Source of the DNA: Clostridiaceae bacterium
Lineage (GTDB): Bacteria > Bacillota > Clostridia > TANB77 > CAG-508
Length of the DNA: 49,675 nt
Assembly: GCA_021771025.1 (NCBI GenBank)
Contig: JAETPW010000021.1
Location: forward strand, 1-49,675
Reading direction: 5' to 3'
Position numbers and translations under genes: made by a program. The notes below the pieces were generated by a model, which saw only the letters and a program-made list of their open reading frames with translations, had not been told where the DNA came from and ran no database searches. Shown one piece after another: positions 25,880 through 34,478 of the stretch. Positions within the stretch are counted from its first letter, which is position 1. The number at the start of each line of letters is the position of its first letter.

Positions 25880-27310
25880 TCATTTAGCGTTTTTTTCTCC
25901 CGAAGAAATTCTAGCAATTTCTTCAATTGTTTGCTTTTCATTCAATTTTTTAATTTCTGTTTTTGTTCTTTCTCCCTTGATTTTTTTACTGATATAATAA
26001 TTTTCATCTGCCATAGCTGCTATATTGGGTAAATGGGAAATGCACAAAATTTGGTGTGTTTTTGCAATATGTTTTAATTTTTGTGCTACACAGTTTGCTG
26101 CTTTTCCACTAATTCCTGTGTCAATTTCATCAAAAATTAAAACTGGTGTTTTATCGGAATCGGCTAATACTTTTTTTATGGCTAGCATAATTCTTGACAG
26201 TTCTTGATTGATTTTTTGATTTAATTGCTTGGCTTTTTCTTCTCTTTGCTCATGAAGTTTTTGGGCTAATATATTCATTTCTTCTTCGATTTGTTTTTGC
26301 TGTTGTCTTAATTTTTGATTATTTTCTTCTAAGTGTTCAATATGTTCTATTTCATTTTCTATTTTGTTTCCGTATTGAATTATTTCTTCTATGGTGTTTC
26401 CATATTTTCTCTTCAATGAATAAATTAAGTCTAAGCGTTCTTCTACTTGATTTCTTTCTTCTTCATCAAAGTCGATTTCTTCTCTATGATGATTAATGTC
26501 TCTTGCCATTTCTTGTAATTCATAATAACTATTTTTTAGATTACTCGTGATTGTTTCGTATTCTGTATCTAATTGTTCAATTTTTTCTAATGCTCTAATA
26601 GCTGTACTAAGGCACTCTATTGCATTTTCACTAATATTGATATCCGCTTCTTGTAAGTTTTTGGCTATTTTTTCTGCATTTGCCATTCTGGTTCTTTTGT
26701 TTTCTAATTCCTCTTCTTCACCTTTTGTTAGCCCTGCTTCTTGAATTTCTTTGGCTTGGTATTTTAATAAATCTAGTTGACGTTCTCTTTCTTTTTCATC
26801 TCCATAATTTTCTTTTAGCTTTTGTTTGATTTGATTTACTTGTTCATATTTTTTTCGATACTCTTGTTTCAAAGGAATTAAATTTTCTCCTACAAATCCA
26901 TCTAAATAATTTAAATGATAACGTGCACTTAATAAATCTTGGTTATCGTTTTGCCCATGAATTTCAATCATTGATTTCATAAATTCTTTCAGTTCATTAA
27001 CCGTAACCATTCTTCCATTAATTTTACATGAATTTCTCCCATTATGGTGGACTTCTCTAGATACAATGATGTTTCCTTCTATCGATTGTTCATGATTTGG
27101 TTCATAAAAACAAGCTTCAATGAAAGAATATTCTTCCCCTTTTCTTATAATTTCTTTAGGAAAGCGATTTCCACATAAAATCGATAGAGAATCAATGATT
27201 AATGTTTTTCCTGCTCCTGTTTCTCCTGTCAAAACAATTAATCCTTGACTTAATTCTATATTGATTTCTTCAATTATCCCAATATTTTTAATATGTAAAT
27301 TGGTGATCAT
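25880..27310 (-). pseudogene. recN: RecN-like DNA repair ATPase lacking the signature motif
   Basis: Start ATG at 27310 after AAGGAGG. The N-terminal ATPase half is normal (LIVLTGETGAGKTLIIDSL; the Q-loop region MIEIHGQNDNQDLL), followed by a long coiled coil. Near residue 385, INQELS joins directly to RIMLAIKKVLADSDKTPVL. RecN normally has about 60-70 residues here, including the SGGE part of the ABC signature before SRIMLA. Walker B (VLIFDEIDTGISG) and the switch His (ISHLPNIAAMAD) remain. The C-terminus also ends early after ARISSGE. The in-frame deletion leaves one ORF of about 476 residues, probably not an active ATPase. Confidence 0.8.
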
Positions 27311-27500
27311 AAACTGCCTCCTTGTATGAACCATTTGTTCTTAAAATATATGTTTGCTTTATTATAATCATTTCTATTTAATTTGTCAAGTACTTTTGCG
27401 AACATTTTTTCTTTTTTAATATTCATTATTACCCTTCACAGCCGTATAAATTGTAGAGTAGTGAAAAAGAACTACTAAATTACACTTTTACACTAAAATA

Positions 27501-27672
27501 GCTCTGAACCCAAGCCATCTGTAGCATTTTTTAGATAAATTTACGTCTGACAGTTCCCTAAGACCCGCGTACGATAACCGGCTTCTCGTGGGAACCTAAG
27601 GAGTTTAAAAAGCCCCTGCTATGGAAGACTAAATTTATCTAAAAAATGCTACAGATGACTTGGGTTCAGAGC
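27501..27672 (+). repeat. hairpin element C
   Basis: Arms 27501-27543 and 27630-27672 (43 nt) are inverted with a single mismatch (C opposite A, which is G.U on the minus strand). The core (27544-27629) shares GACAGTTCCCTAAGACCCGC and CCTGCTATGGAAGACT with B and D. It lies between recN and pepD and is the only feature of the 27311-27693 gap. Confidence 0.9.
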
Positions 27673-27693
27673 GGACTCATTCCTCGAAACAAC

Positions 27694-29112
27694 TTACTGA
27701 ATAAGCTTTCGCAAATATTCCCAAATCCTTTGTACAGAAGAAATAGACAACCTCTCTCTTGGGCTATGCACATCAAATGTATCTGGTCCAATAGCAACAT
27801 ATTCACAATCTGGCATTTTATTGGTAAAAAATCCGCCTTCTACCACACCTTGAGTAATCAATTCTTTTAGCTCTTTTTGAGTCAACTCTTGGTATACTTT
27901 TTTGCACTTAGCCAATAAAGGACTATCTTCTTTTGGTTCAACACCTTTTAATTCTTGGTGCCAAAAAATCTCTATATCTTGCTCTTTAAGTTGTTTTTCT
28001 AGCCTTTCCAAAAACTCTTTTTCTTGTATAGATTGATTACTTCTTTCGGAAAATTCAATTTTAATTCCTTCGTCCACTGTTCCTATTGCTGCTAAATTAG
28101 CCGACAAAATCACTCTTCCTTCTGCTTTTTTTATTGCCCCATGTTGAAATTGATCTAGAAATTGGATAACCTTTTGGCTCGTTTTTTCAGAAAAAGTATC
28201 TTTTGGCTTTTCCGTTTGTTGTATACGAATTTGACTTCCTTTATAGCCTTTTTCTTGCTCTCTTAATATAGCTTGTAGATCACTTATTCTATCTTTTGTT
28301 TCTTGCTTAGGTATGGTAAATATCATTTTTACTTCTCTGGGAATTACGTTTACCCTGCTTCCTCCTGTTATTTCTCCTATTCGTAAACCTTGTATTTTGC
28401 TCTCAGAAATTGCTTTAGCTAATAATTTTAAAGGATTTCCTCGTTTTTCATCACCGATATTTCCTCCTGAATGTCCTCCTAAGAATCCTTGATAATTCAA
28501 TTCATAGGATACTCTTTCTTCTGTTTCTTTTTGTTTTTGGGCTTTGATTAATCCTTTCCATTCGTTACAATTAGCAGAGCCAATTAAGATTTCTCCTTCA
28601 TTTGCTCCATCTAATGAAATGATTTGTTTGGCTTTTATTTTGGAGCTATCTATTTCAATTGAGCCTATCATTGTTGTTTCTTCTTCTACGGTGAAAATTC
28701 CTTGCAAAAGAGGGTTATTTTCACTTTGATCCAACAAGGCTAAAATAAGGGCTACCCCAATCCCATTGTCTGCTCCTAATGTGGTTCCTTTTGCTTTAAT
28801 CCAATCTCCTTCCACAAAACATGAAATGGGGTCTTGACTAAAGTCATGCTCTATTCCTTCTTCCTTTTCACAGATCATATCCATATGTGCTTGAAAAGCT
28901 AAAGGCTCTTCTTGTTCTCTTCCTTGACTTGCTGGTTTAGTAATAAACACATTATTTACCTTATCTGTTTCAAAAATAAAGTTTCGTTTTTCTGCAAATT
29001 CTTTTAAATAACTCACTACTTCTAATTCGTTTCCTGATTTTCTTGGAATTTGACTGATTTCTTGAAAAAAAGTAAATACTTTTTCTGCTTTAATTCCTGT
29101 TAAATTATCCAT
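27694..29112 (-). CDS. pepD: M20-family aminoacyl-histidine dipeptidase (PepD)
   Basis: 472 residues. A zinc dipeptidase of broad specificity, including Xaa-His dipeptides. Zinc-site motifs: AFQAHMDMICEKE (first His with Asp), LGADNGIGVA (bridging Asp), TVEEETTM (Glu pair) and, near the end, GPDTFDVHSPRERL (last His). The lid domain LGGHSGGNIGDEKRGNPLKLL is present. It has an SD-hairpin-ATG leader, and the nearby transporter may bring in histidine. Confidence 0.94.
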   Translation of the reverse strand: MDNLTGIKAEKVFTFFQEISQIPRKSGNELEVVSYLKEFAEKRNFIFETDKVNNVFITKPASQGREQEEPLAFQAHMDMICEKEEGIEHDFSQDPISCFVEGDWIKAKGTTLGADNGIGVALILALLDQSENNPLLQGIFTVEEETTMIGSIEIDSSKIKAKQIISLDGANEGEILIGSANCNEWKGLIKAQKQKETEERVSYELNYQGFLGGHSGGNIGDEKRGNPLKLLAKAISESKIQGLRIGEITGGSRVNVIPREVKMIFTIPKQETKDRISDLQAILREQEKGYKGSQIRIQQTEKPKDTFSEKTSQKVIQFLDQFQHGAIKKAEGRVILSANLAAIGTVDEGIKIEFSERSNQSIQEKEFLERLEKQLKEQDIEIFWHQELKGVEPKEDSPLLAKCKKVYQELTQKELKELITQGVVEGGFFTNKMPDCEYVAIGPDTFDVHSPRERLSISSVQRIWEYLRKLIQ

Positions 29113-29122
29113 TTTTCCTAAT

Positions 29123-29148
29123 ATATGTTAGTTTTCAGACCAACATAT
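29123..29148 (-). promoter_or_regulatory. hairpin between SD and start codon of pepD
   Basis: 29139-29148 and 29123-29132 pair over 10 bp (one G.U). The Shine-Dalgarno AAGGAG (about 29151-29156) lies before it and the ATG (29112) about 10 nt after. An ATG TTG GTC TGA mini-ORF starts in the 5' arm. Confidence 0.55.
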
Positions 29149-29290
29149 TTCTCCTTGTATAATAGATTTAGGTTTTTTGAAGGTTACCCATAAACCTTTA
29201 TCTTATCGTTATTTCATGTATACTTATTTGGTTAATTCCCTATTCCTTAGTTTTTTATCGTGATAACTATTTTCCTTTTTTTGTGTGAAA

Positions 29291-29345
29291 GACCTGTCCC
29301 TAAAACGAAAAAATCTTCGTTTTAAGAACCGTCCCCAAAACGAAG
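29291..29345. repeat. REP-like hairpin supplying the 3' end of the ABC ATPase gene
   Basis: Nearly the reverse complement of 19751-19806. The ATPase stop codon at 29322 and its last few codons (RFGDGS) lie inside the repeat. Confidence 0.8.
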
Positions 29346-30110
29346 TTGCTTTTTTTGATAACGTGTTAGGAATTCTCGGGTTCTTTTTTGTTTTGGGTTA
29401 CCTATTACTTCTTGTGGTGTTCCTTCTTCAATAATTTTACCTTGATCCATGAAGATTACTCTATCGGCAATCTCTTCAGCTAAACCAATTTCGTGAGTGA
29501 CAATTACCATGGTTCTTTTTTCTTTGGCTAGTTCTTCAATAACTTTTAATACTTCCCCAATTAATTCTGGGTCTAAAGCACTGGTTGGTTCATCCATAAA
29601 AATTATTTCTGGTCTGATGGCTAATGCTCTGGCTATTGATACACGTTGTTGTTGCCCTCCTGATAATGTACATGGATATTGATCACTTTTGTTTTCGATT
29701 CCCATTTTAATTAATAATTGGTTAGCTATTTGCTCGGCAGTTTTTCTATCTTGTTTTAATACCGTCATTGGTGCTTTGGTGATATTTTCTAAAATAGATA
29801 AATGCGGAAATAGGTTAAAGTTTTGGAAGACCATTCCACATGATAAATTCATTTTTTCTAATTTATCTTTTTTTTCATAAATTGGTTTTCCTTTTTTTAC
29901 TTCTCGGATCATCTTTTGCTCTTGAATGATTATATTTCCTTCATCTATTTTTTCTAGTTGATTGATGCAGCGAAGAAGTGTTGATTTTCCAGAACCAGAT
30001 GCCCCTATGATGACTAATATCTCTCCTTTTTCTAAGGAAAATGAAACATCGTCTAATACTTTTTTCTTTTCGTAATATTTACTTACTTTTTGAACGGTTA
30101 ATATCGCCAT
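29322..30110 (-). CDS. polar amino-acid ABC transporter, ATP-binding protein
   Basis: 262 residues from the ATG at 30110 (AAAGGAG). Motifs: Walker A GASGSGKSTLLRCINQLE, Q-loop GMVFQNFNLFPHLS, signature LSGGQQQRVSIARAL, Walker B IIFMDEPTSALDPE and switch His VIVTHEIG. It is the GlnQ/HisP type. Third gene of an operon with a permease and a binding protein, 14 bp after the permease. The His-rich leader upstream suggests histidine as substrate. The last residues derive from a REP-like repeat. Confidence 0.93.
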   Translation of the reverse strand: MAILTVQKVSKYYEKKKVLDDVSFSLEKGEILVIIGASGSGKSTLLRCINQLEKIDEGNIIIQEQKMIREVKKGKPIYEKKDKLEKMNLSCGMVFQNFNLFPHLSILENITKAPMTVLKQDRKTAEQIANQLLIKMGIENKSDQYPCTLSGGQQQRVSIARALAIRPEIIFMDEPTSALDPELIGEVLKVIEELAKEKRTMVIVTHEIGLAEEIADRVIFMDQGKIIEEGTPQEVIGNPKQKRTREFLTRYQKKQLRFGDGS

Positions 30111-30124
30111 TTTTCGTGTCTCCT

Positions 30125-30781
30125 TTATACAATTTTGTAGTAGTCTAATTTCTTTTCTGCTTGATGGAAGGCCAAAGTGACTACTCCACACATGATTAGA
30201 TAGAATACTCCTGCTACACAAAGTGGAATAATGGAGAATTGAAAACTTGCTTGCTTTTGCGCTAAGGCGAACATTTCCGTTACTCCTATAATTTGAGCAA
30301 GAGATGTTGTTTTGGTTAATGATATGACTTCATTTGACATAGCTGGTAAAATTCTTTTTATCACTTGTGGCAATTGGATGGAGAAAAATATTTGACTTTT
30401 CTTCATTCCTAAGGTGAATGCCGCTTCTTCTTGCCCTTTTGGTATACTGTTTATTCCTGTGCGGAAAATTTCTGCAAAATAGGCTGCGTAATTAAGTACG
30501 AATGCAATAATAATGGCAGTAAAACGATCATAGGTTATTTGGCACAAGTAGTATGGACCAAAATAGACAAAGATAATTTGAAGCATTAATGGGGTTCCAC
30601 GAATGAGTAAGATGTATAGCTTGGTTATTCCTGCTACGATTTTATTTTTACTATTTTTGGCTAATGCTATGATTATGCCAAAAGGGATGGCAAATAGCAT
30701 GGTTAAGAAAAAAATTTGTAATGTTGTTCCCATCCCGCTTCCTAATAATTTTACTAAATTTAGTAGTTGATCGATGTTCAT
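30125..30781 (-). CDS. polar amino-acid ABC transporter permease (HisM/GlnP type)
   Basis: 218 residues from the ATG at 30781 (30793 is an alternative, but lies in the leader hairpin). The HEQ-family motif GMGTTLQIF near the N-terminus and the EAA loop QEEAAFTLGMKKSQIFFSIQLPQ, which contacts the ATPase, are clear, with about five membrane helices. The Shine-Dalgarno AAAGGAG is separated from the start by a hairpin. Middle gene of the operon; probably works as a homodimer. Confidence 0.93.
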   Translation of the reverse strand: MNIDQLLNLVKLLGSGMGTTLQIFFLTMLFAIPFGIIIALAKNSKNKIVAGITKLYILLIRGTPLMLQIIFVYFGPYYLCQITYDRFTAIIIAFVLNYAAYFAEIFRTGINSIPKGQEEAAFTLGMKKSQIFFSIQLPQVIKRILPAMSNEVISLTKTTSLAQIIGVTEMFALAQKQASFQFSIIPLCVAGVFYLIMCGVVTLAFHQAEKKLDYYKIV

Positions 30782-30791
30782 TTTTTCTAGC

Positions 30792-30817
30792 ATATGTTAG
30801 CTTTTTCGCTTACATAT
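30792..30817 (-). promoter_or_regulatory. hairpin between SD and start codon of the permease
   Basis: 30808-30817 and 30792-30801 pair at 9 of 10 positions. AAAGGAG precedes it directly, and an ATG TAA start-stop lies in the 5' arm. The layout matches pepD closely. Confidence 0.55.
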
Positions 30818-30868
30818 TTCTCCTTTCGTCATAATGGCAATTACTTTTTTTGTGGATAGAAGTAATTG

Positions 30869-30932
30869 TTTTGTTTGGTTTAGTTTAGTTTGGTTTGATC
30901 TAGTTTAATTTGATTTAGTTTAATTTGGTTTT
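30869..30932. repeat. degenerate 5-nt tandem repeat
   Basis: Irregular runs of GTTTA/GTTTG/ATTTG-type units lie between the binding-protein stop and the permease leader. Confidence 0.6.
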
Positions 30933-30954
30933 TGTCAGTTTTACTTAGCATTTT

Positions 30955-31752
30955 TTAACGTGTTAGATCTTCTCCAAACCATTTTTCTGATATTTCTTTT
31001 AATTTTCCTTCTTGTTTTAATTCATTTAATGCTTGATTTACTTCATCTTTTAGCTCAGTATTTCCTTTTTTAAAGGCTACTACATCTCGATTTGGCTCTG
31101 AAATTCCTTCTGAATCAATTATTTTATAATCTTTATTTTTTGAAGTTTTAATGTAAGTTCCTGAAATTTCACTCATGAAAACAGCATCAATTCTTCCGGT
31201 TTCTAAGTCCATTAAAGCTGTTAAATAATCGTTATACTGAACTAGTTCTCCTATTTCTTTTCCGAATTCACTTTTTTCCATATCGGCTTGTTGAATAGAT
31301 CCTGTTTGTACGGCTATTTTCTTTCCTTTGAAATCGTCTTGTTTTTGACATGAACTGTCAGCTTTAGTGAAAAATTTGTTAGTACTGCTAACATATACGT
31401 CTGTTACGGTAAATTTTTCTTCTCTTTCTGGTGTTAGCCCAAATCCATTCCATATACAATCTATATTTCCTGAATCAATTTCTTGTTCTTTGGCTGCCCA
31501 TGAAATTGGTTGAACTTTTAATTCCCAGCCTTTTTTCTCACATAGTGCTTTTGCTATGTCAATGTCTAACCCTACAATTTCATTGTTTTCATTACGAAAT
31601 CCAAATGGGGGAAAACTGTCATCTAATCCAATGGTAAATGTTTTTGCTTCTTCTGTTTTTGCATTTTTTCCTCCTAATGTTGCTAAGGCTATTGCCCCTA
31701 TAATGACTAATACTAAGATGATCATTCCTATTAATTTTCCTTTTTCTTTCAT
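30955..31752 (-). CDS. polar amino-acid ABC transporter, substrate-binding protein
   Basis: 265 residues (ATG 31752; a GTG at 31761 is also possible). It has an uncleaved-looking membrane anchor (IGMIILVLVIIGAIALATL) without lipobox Cys, then the SBP family 3 fold: TIGLDDSFPPFGFRNE, IVGLDIDIAKAL, DCIWNGFGLTPEREEKF and KKIAVQTGS. The Arg in LTPERE probably binds the substrate carboxylate. First gene of the transporter operon, about 90 bp after a His-codon attenuator, so histidine uptake is the likely role. Confidence 0.92.
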   Translation of the reverse strand: MKEKGKLIGMIILVLVIIGAIALATLGGKNAKTEEAKTFTIGLDDSFPPFGFRNENNEIVGLDIDIAKALCEKKGWELKVQPISWAAKEQEIDSGNIDCIWNGFGLTPEREEKFTVTDVYVSSTNKFFTKADSSCQKQDDFKGKKIAVQTGSIQQADMEKSEFGKEIGELVQYNDYLTALMDLETGRIDAVFMSEISGTYIKTSKNKDYKIIDSEGISEPNRDVVAFKKGNTELKDEVNQALNELKQEGKLKEISEKWFGEDLTR

Positions 31753-31841
31753 ATTCTTCACATTCCTTTCACTTTCTTATTTTTTTCTTTGAGGAGTTTT
31801 TAGTTTACTAAAACTTAGTGTCGACCCTATTTTTTAGTAAC

Positions 31842-31943
31842 AAAAAAGCCTTAAAGGTTGCTTTTAAACTACCTTTAAGGCTTCGAAAAACGTTAAAGGC
31901 ACAAGCATCTAAAGCTTGTGCCAATCTATTTCAGACACAAGCT
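31842..31943 (-). promoter_or_regulatory. histidine attenuator (antiterminator and terminator)
   Basis: Five segments on the minus strand. a: 31936-31943 (AGCTTGTG); b: 31913-31922 (GGCACAAGCT); c: 31893-31906 (GCTTGTGCC plus TTTAA); d: 31871-31883; e: 31846-31858, followed by T6. a:b, b:c, c:d (CCTTTAA with TTAAAGG) and d:e (the terminator) are mutually exclusive in the classical his-operon order. Stalling at the His codons leaves a:b and c:d, so reading continues. A ribosome at the stop codon masks a, so b:c and d:e form and transcription stops. Confidence 0.8.
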
Positions 31944-31986
31944 ATTTTTTATGATGATGATTATATCCTAAATTTACGTTTTTCAT
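31942..31986 (-). CDS. histidine leader peptide
   Basis: 14 codons, MKNVNLGYNHHHKK, with AGAGGAG 8 nt upstream. Three consecutive His codons stand just before the stop, which overlaps the first attenuator segment. It lies upstream of a polar amino-acid ABC transporter, with no other ORF between. Confidence 0.8.
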   Translation of the reverse strand: MKNVNLGYNHHHKK

Positions 31987-32016
31987 AAATCTTCTCCTCT
32001 TTTCTTGTTAGGTAAT

Positions 32017-32045
32017 AGAATATCATGTATTTTTTCATCTGTCAA
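32017..32045 (-). promoter_or_regulatory. promoter of the histidine-transport operon
   Basis: TTGACA (32040-32045), 17 bp, TATTCT (32017-32022) on the minus strand, about 25 nt before the leader Shine-Dalgarno. Confidence 0.8.
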
Positions 32046-32104
32046 GTGTTTTTGGAAATTTTTTTAGTAAACCCGTTACTAGTTAACACTTTTACACTAA
32101 AGTA

Positions 32105-32289
32105 GCTCTGAATCCAAGTTATCTGTGTATTGTCCGAATAAATTTATGTCCGACAGTTCCCGAAGACCCGCGCCCAAGCTTAAAACCCGATTGCTGGCTT
32201 CTTTGTGAGGGACTTAAGGGTTTTAAAATGCGACTTCTATGGAGGATTAAATTTATCCGGACAATACACAGATAACTTGGATTCAGAGC
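32105..32289 (+). repeat. hairpin element D
   Basis: Arms 32105-32146 and 32248-32289 (42 nt) are inverted with one mismatch (A opposite C, which is U.G on the minus strand). The core at 32147-32247 shares GACAGTTCCCGAAGACCCGC and CTATGGAGGATTAAATT-like blocks with the others. It stands upstream of the His-operon promoter. Confidence 0.9.
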
Positions 32290-32407
32290 GGATTTATTCC
32301 TCAAAACCATTATCCAGTAACGCAAACCGTGAAAAAAGGGAAGTTTGGTCAATGCAGAGAAAAGCCTAAAATGAGAAATTCTCACTTTAGGCTTGGATTT
32401 CATGTTT

Positions 32408-32776
32408 TTACTCTTTACTATCCTCGTATTGCTTAATGAGTTCTCTTCTTCTTTGAAAACCCCAATGAATATTTCCCCACAAAAGTCCACTAAAGTAAGG
32501 AAGAATTAGAAATAAAAGTACCTTTCTTGCCATCAAGTAAGATAAAGTGATTCCTAAACCAAGAATAAGGTTAATTTTTATTCTTTCTTTTCTTTTGAAA
32601 TAAATACTTCCTTCCTGAAGTACTTGGCATAGTACACCTTTTCTCTTTTTGGTTGCTATAAAAAATATAGACATTGCTATTATTCCATAGGAATGATATC
32701 TAACTATATCCATTATAGCTAAACAAGTTATACCTGCTAAAAAAATTCCCCTACTCCGTAGTTTCTGTAGTTCCAT
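32408..32776 (-). CDS. small membrane protein of unknown function
   Basis: 122 residues; GAGGAGGGG 6 nt before the ATG. Likely membrane segments at about 10-40 and 70-100, separated by a Lys/Arg-rich loop (FKRKERIKINL). The tail is charged. Codon 7 is an in-frame CGG (32756-32758), rare in this window. No family recognised. CTGTCG/CGACAG forms a small hairpin upstream, between it and dps. Confidence 0.6.
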   Translation of the reverse strand: MELQKLRSRGIFLAGITCLAIMDIVRYHSYGIIAMSIFFIATKKRKGVLCQVLQEGSIYFKRKERIKINLILGLGITLSYLMARKVLLFLILPYFSGLLWGNIHWGFQRRRELIKQYEDSKE

Positions 32777-32881
32777 AATGAACCCCTCCTCATTAGTTAA
32801 TGTAGGATAATGTTTCTCCCCTACTTCTGTCGTTTTCGACAGTGATCTCTATTTTACCACGTTTATTTTTCCTTGTAAAGA

Positions 32882-33319
32882 TTATTCCATACTTTGTTTT
32901 AGCATCCATAATTTTTTCATAAAGTCACTGATATACTCGTCCATTAAACTTGACGTACCATAGTGATTTTTTTCGTCAGCTAAACGTTTGATTTTAGTTG
33001 CTTTTTGTAAAAGGATCGTATAGTCTTCGATTAAGTTTTCAAAAACTACCTTTTCCCCTACTTTTTCGTTTTTCGCTTCTTCTATTGTTGTAGTATCTAA
33101 ATAATCCTGCATAGTTCCTAATGGTTCATACCCCATCATTAGAATATGTTCTGCTATTTCATCAATTTGTGCATTAACATCATCGTAATATTCTTCAAGT
33201 TTTACATGTAAAGTAAAGAAGTTTTTTCCTGTAATATTCCAATGATAATTTTGTAATTTACGGTAATATACCGCTAAGTCTGCTAAAAAACTATTTAAGT
33301 TTTTAATCATTTCATCCAT
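32882..33319 (-). CDS. dps: Dps-family ferritin-like protein
   Basis: 145 residues. Dps dodecamers oxidise Fe(II) with peroxide and protect DNA. The ferroxidase motif is clear: LQNYHWNITGKNFFTLHVKLEEYYDDVNAQIDEIAEHIL in residues about 22-60 (His, then Asp and Glu ligands at the subunit interface). The four-helix length is normal and the Shine-Dalgarno is AAGGAGAG. No PerR box was identified by eye. Confidence 0.92.
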   Translation of the reverse strand: MDEMIKNLNSFLADLAVYYRKLQNYHWNITGKNFFTLHVKLEEYYDDVNAQIDEIAEHILMMGYEPLGTMQDYLDTTTIEEAKNEKVGEKVVFENLIEDYTILLQKATKIKRLADEKNHYGTSSLMDEYISDFMKKLWMLKQSME

Positions 33320-33416
33320 TTTTTATCTCTCCTTTTTCTTGATTTAGTTACATTTTGCCCATGAGAGTTGTTTTTTATACAGACTTTTTTCATTTACTTT
33401 TTTTATTCACTAAAAA

Positions 33417-34193
33417 TTATTTTTTATTTTCTGTTTGTTTCATTAGTTTGTGAAATCTTTCTTCTTTTTGCTTAGCTTCTTCCCCTTTTTTACTATCGAT
33501 AAAAGTTACTGTTCCTTTATTTTTTTGATTTATTAATTTTTGTTGCGTTAAGATTTTCTTTACTTGTAAAGCTACTTTAGGAGATCCATCAAAAAAAGTA
33601 ACATTTCCTAATATTTCCTTTATTTCTTTTTTGACTAATGGATAATGAGTACACCCTAATACTACATTTTCAACCTTTTCTTGAAATGGCTTTAATTTTT
33701 CGCTTAGTACCTCTTTGATTTTCATGCTATTTCCTTCTTCTATGGCATCTGCTAAACCAATACAAGGAAGTAGATAGGTCTGATGATTATTATAGGTTTG
33801 ATATAATGAATGAAATTTTTCACTTTCTATGGTTCCTTTGGTAGCCATTACTAAGCTTGGTTTATCATAAGCAAAATCATGAACCATTTTGTAGGCTGGT
33901 TCTATGGCAATAATAGGGATATCTGGATGATTTTTGCGTAATTGCTTTGCTGCTTTAGCACTGGCAGTATTACAGGCAATAACAATTACTTTACTTTTTT
34001 GTTCTATTAATGTGCTAGTAATCTCTTCACAAATTGTTATGACTTCTTGCTCGGTTTTGCTTCCATAGGGATTGTTTTTCGAATCGCTATAATAGATATA
34101 ATTTTCGTTGGGCAATATCTTTTGTAGTTCTTTTAAAACAGTAACTCCTCCGATTCCGGAATCAAAAATTCCTATTGGATCAGTTGAATTCAT
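33417..34193 (-). CDS. murI: glutamate racemase
   Basis: 258 residues. Makes D-glutamate for peptidoglycan. Family motifs: IGIFDSGIGGVTVLKEL, YYSDSKNNPYG, VIACNTASAKAA with the first catalytic Cys, IPIIAIEPA and VVLGCTHYPLVKKE with the second catalytic Cys and His. Start ATG after GAAGGC. It stands alone between dps and a REP-like hairpin. Confidence 0.95.
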   Translation of the reverse strand: MNSTDPIGIFDSGIGGVTVLKELQKILPNENYIYYSDSKNNPYGSKTEQEVITICEEITSTLIEQKSKVIVIACNTASAKAAKQLRKNHPDIPIIAIEPAYKMVHDFAYDKPSLVMATKGTIESEKFHSLYQTYNNHQTYLLPCIGLADAIEEGNSMKIKEVLSEKLKPFQEKVENVVLGCTHYPLVKKEIKEILGNVTFFDGSPKVALQVKKILTQQKLINQKNKGTVTFIDSKKGEEAKQKEERFHKLMKQTENKK

Positions 34194-34259
34194 TTTTTTG
34201 CCTTCTTTCTTTTCGTTTTTTTTATTATACGTTTGTGTGTTTCATTTGTCAATGTGTTC

Positions 34260-34320
34260 AATTGAGGATAGGTACAAAAAAGCATTTTTGAAAATGTCCT
34301 TTTTGTACCTGTCCCCAATT
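34260..34320. repeat. REP-like hairpin
   Basis: AATTGAGGATAGGTACAAAAA pairs with TTTTTGTACCTGTCCCCAATT across an A/T-rich loop. Same family as 20851-20950. Confidence 0.75.
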
Positions 34321-34343
34321 AGACAAAATCCCCCAATTTTTTC

Positions 34344-34372
34344 TTGCGTTCTTTCTTCGTTTGTGTTATGAT
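34344..34372 (+). promoter_or_regulatory. promoter of tRNA-Ser(CGA)
   Basis: TTGCGT (34344-34349), 17 bp, TATGAT (34367-34372) with an extended TG. Confidence 0.6.
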
Positions 34373-34384
34373 AGTAAAGTAGTT

Positions 34385-34473
34385 GGAGACGTATCGAAGT
34401 GGTCATAACGAGCCTGACTCGAAATCAGGTAGTCCGCAAGGGCCCGTGGGTTCGAATCCCACCGTCTCCGCCA
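34385..34473 (+). tRNA. tRNA-Ser (anticodon CGA), CCA encoded
   Basis: GGAGACG (34385-34391) pairs with CGTCTCC (34463-34469), then G and CCA. The anticodon loop CTCGAAA gives CGA (reads UCG). A long variable arm is present, as in serine tRNAs. Confidence 0.95.
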
Positions 34474-34478
34474 AACCC

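Noticed and set aside
32119..32490. Open frame of 123 codons across hairpin element D
   Set aside because: It reads through the inverted repeat and lacks a credible start or family; the region is explained by element D and the gene at 32408.
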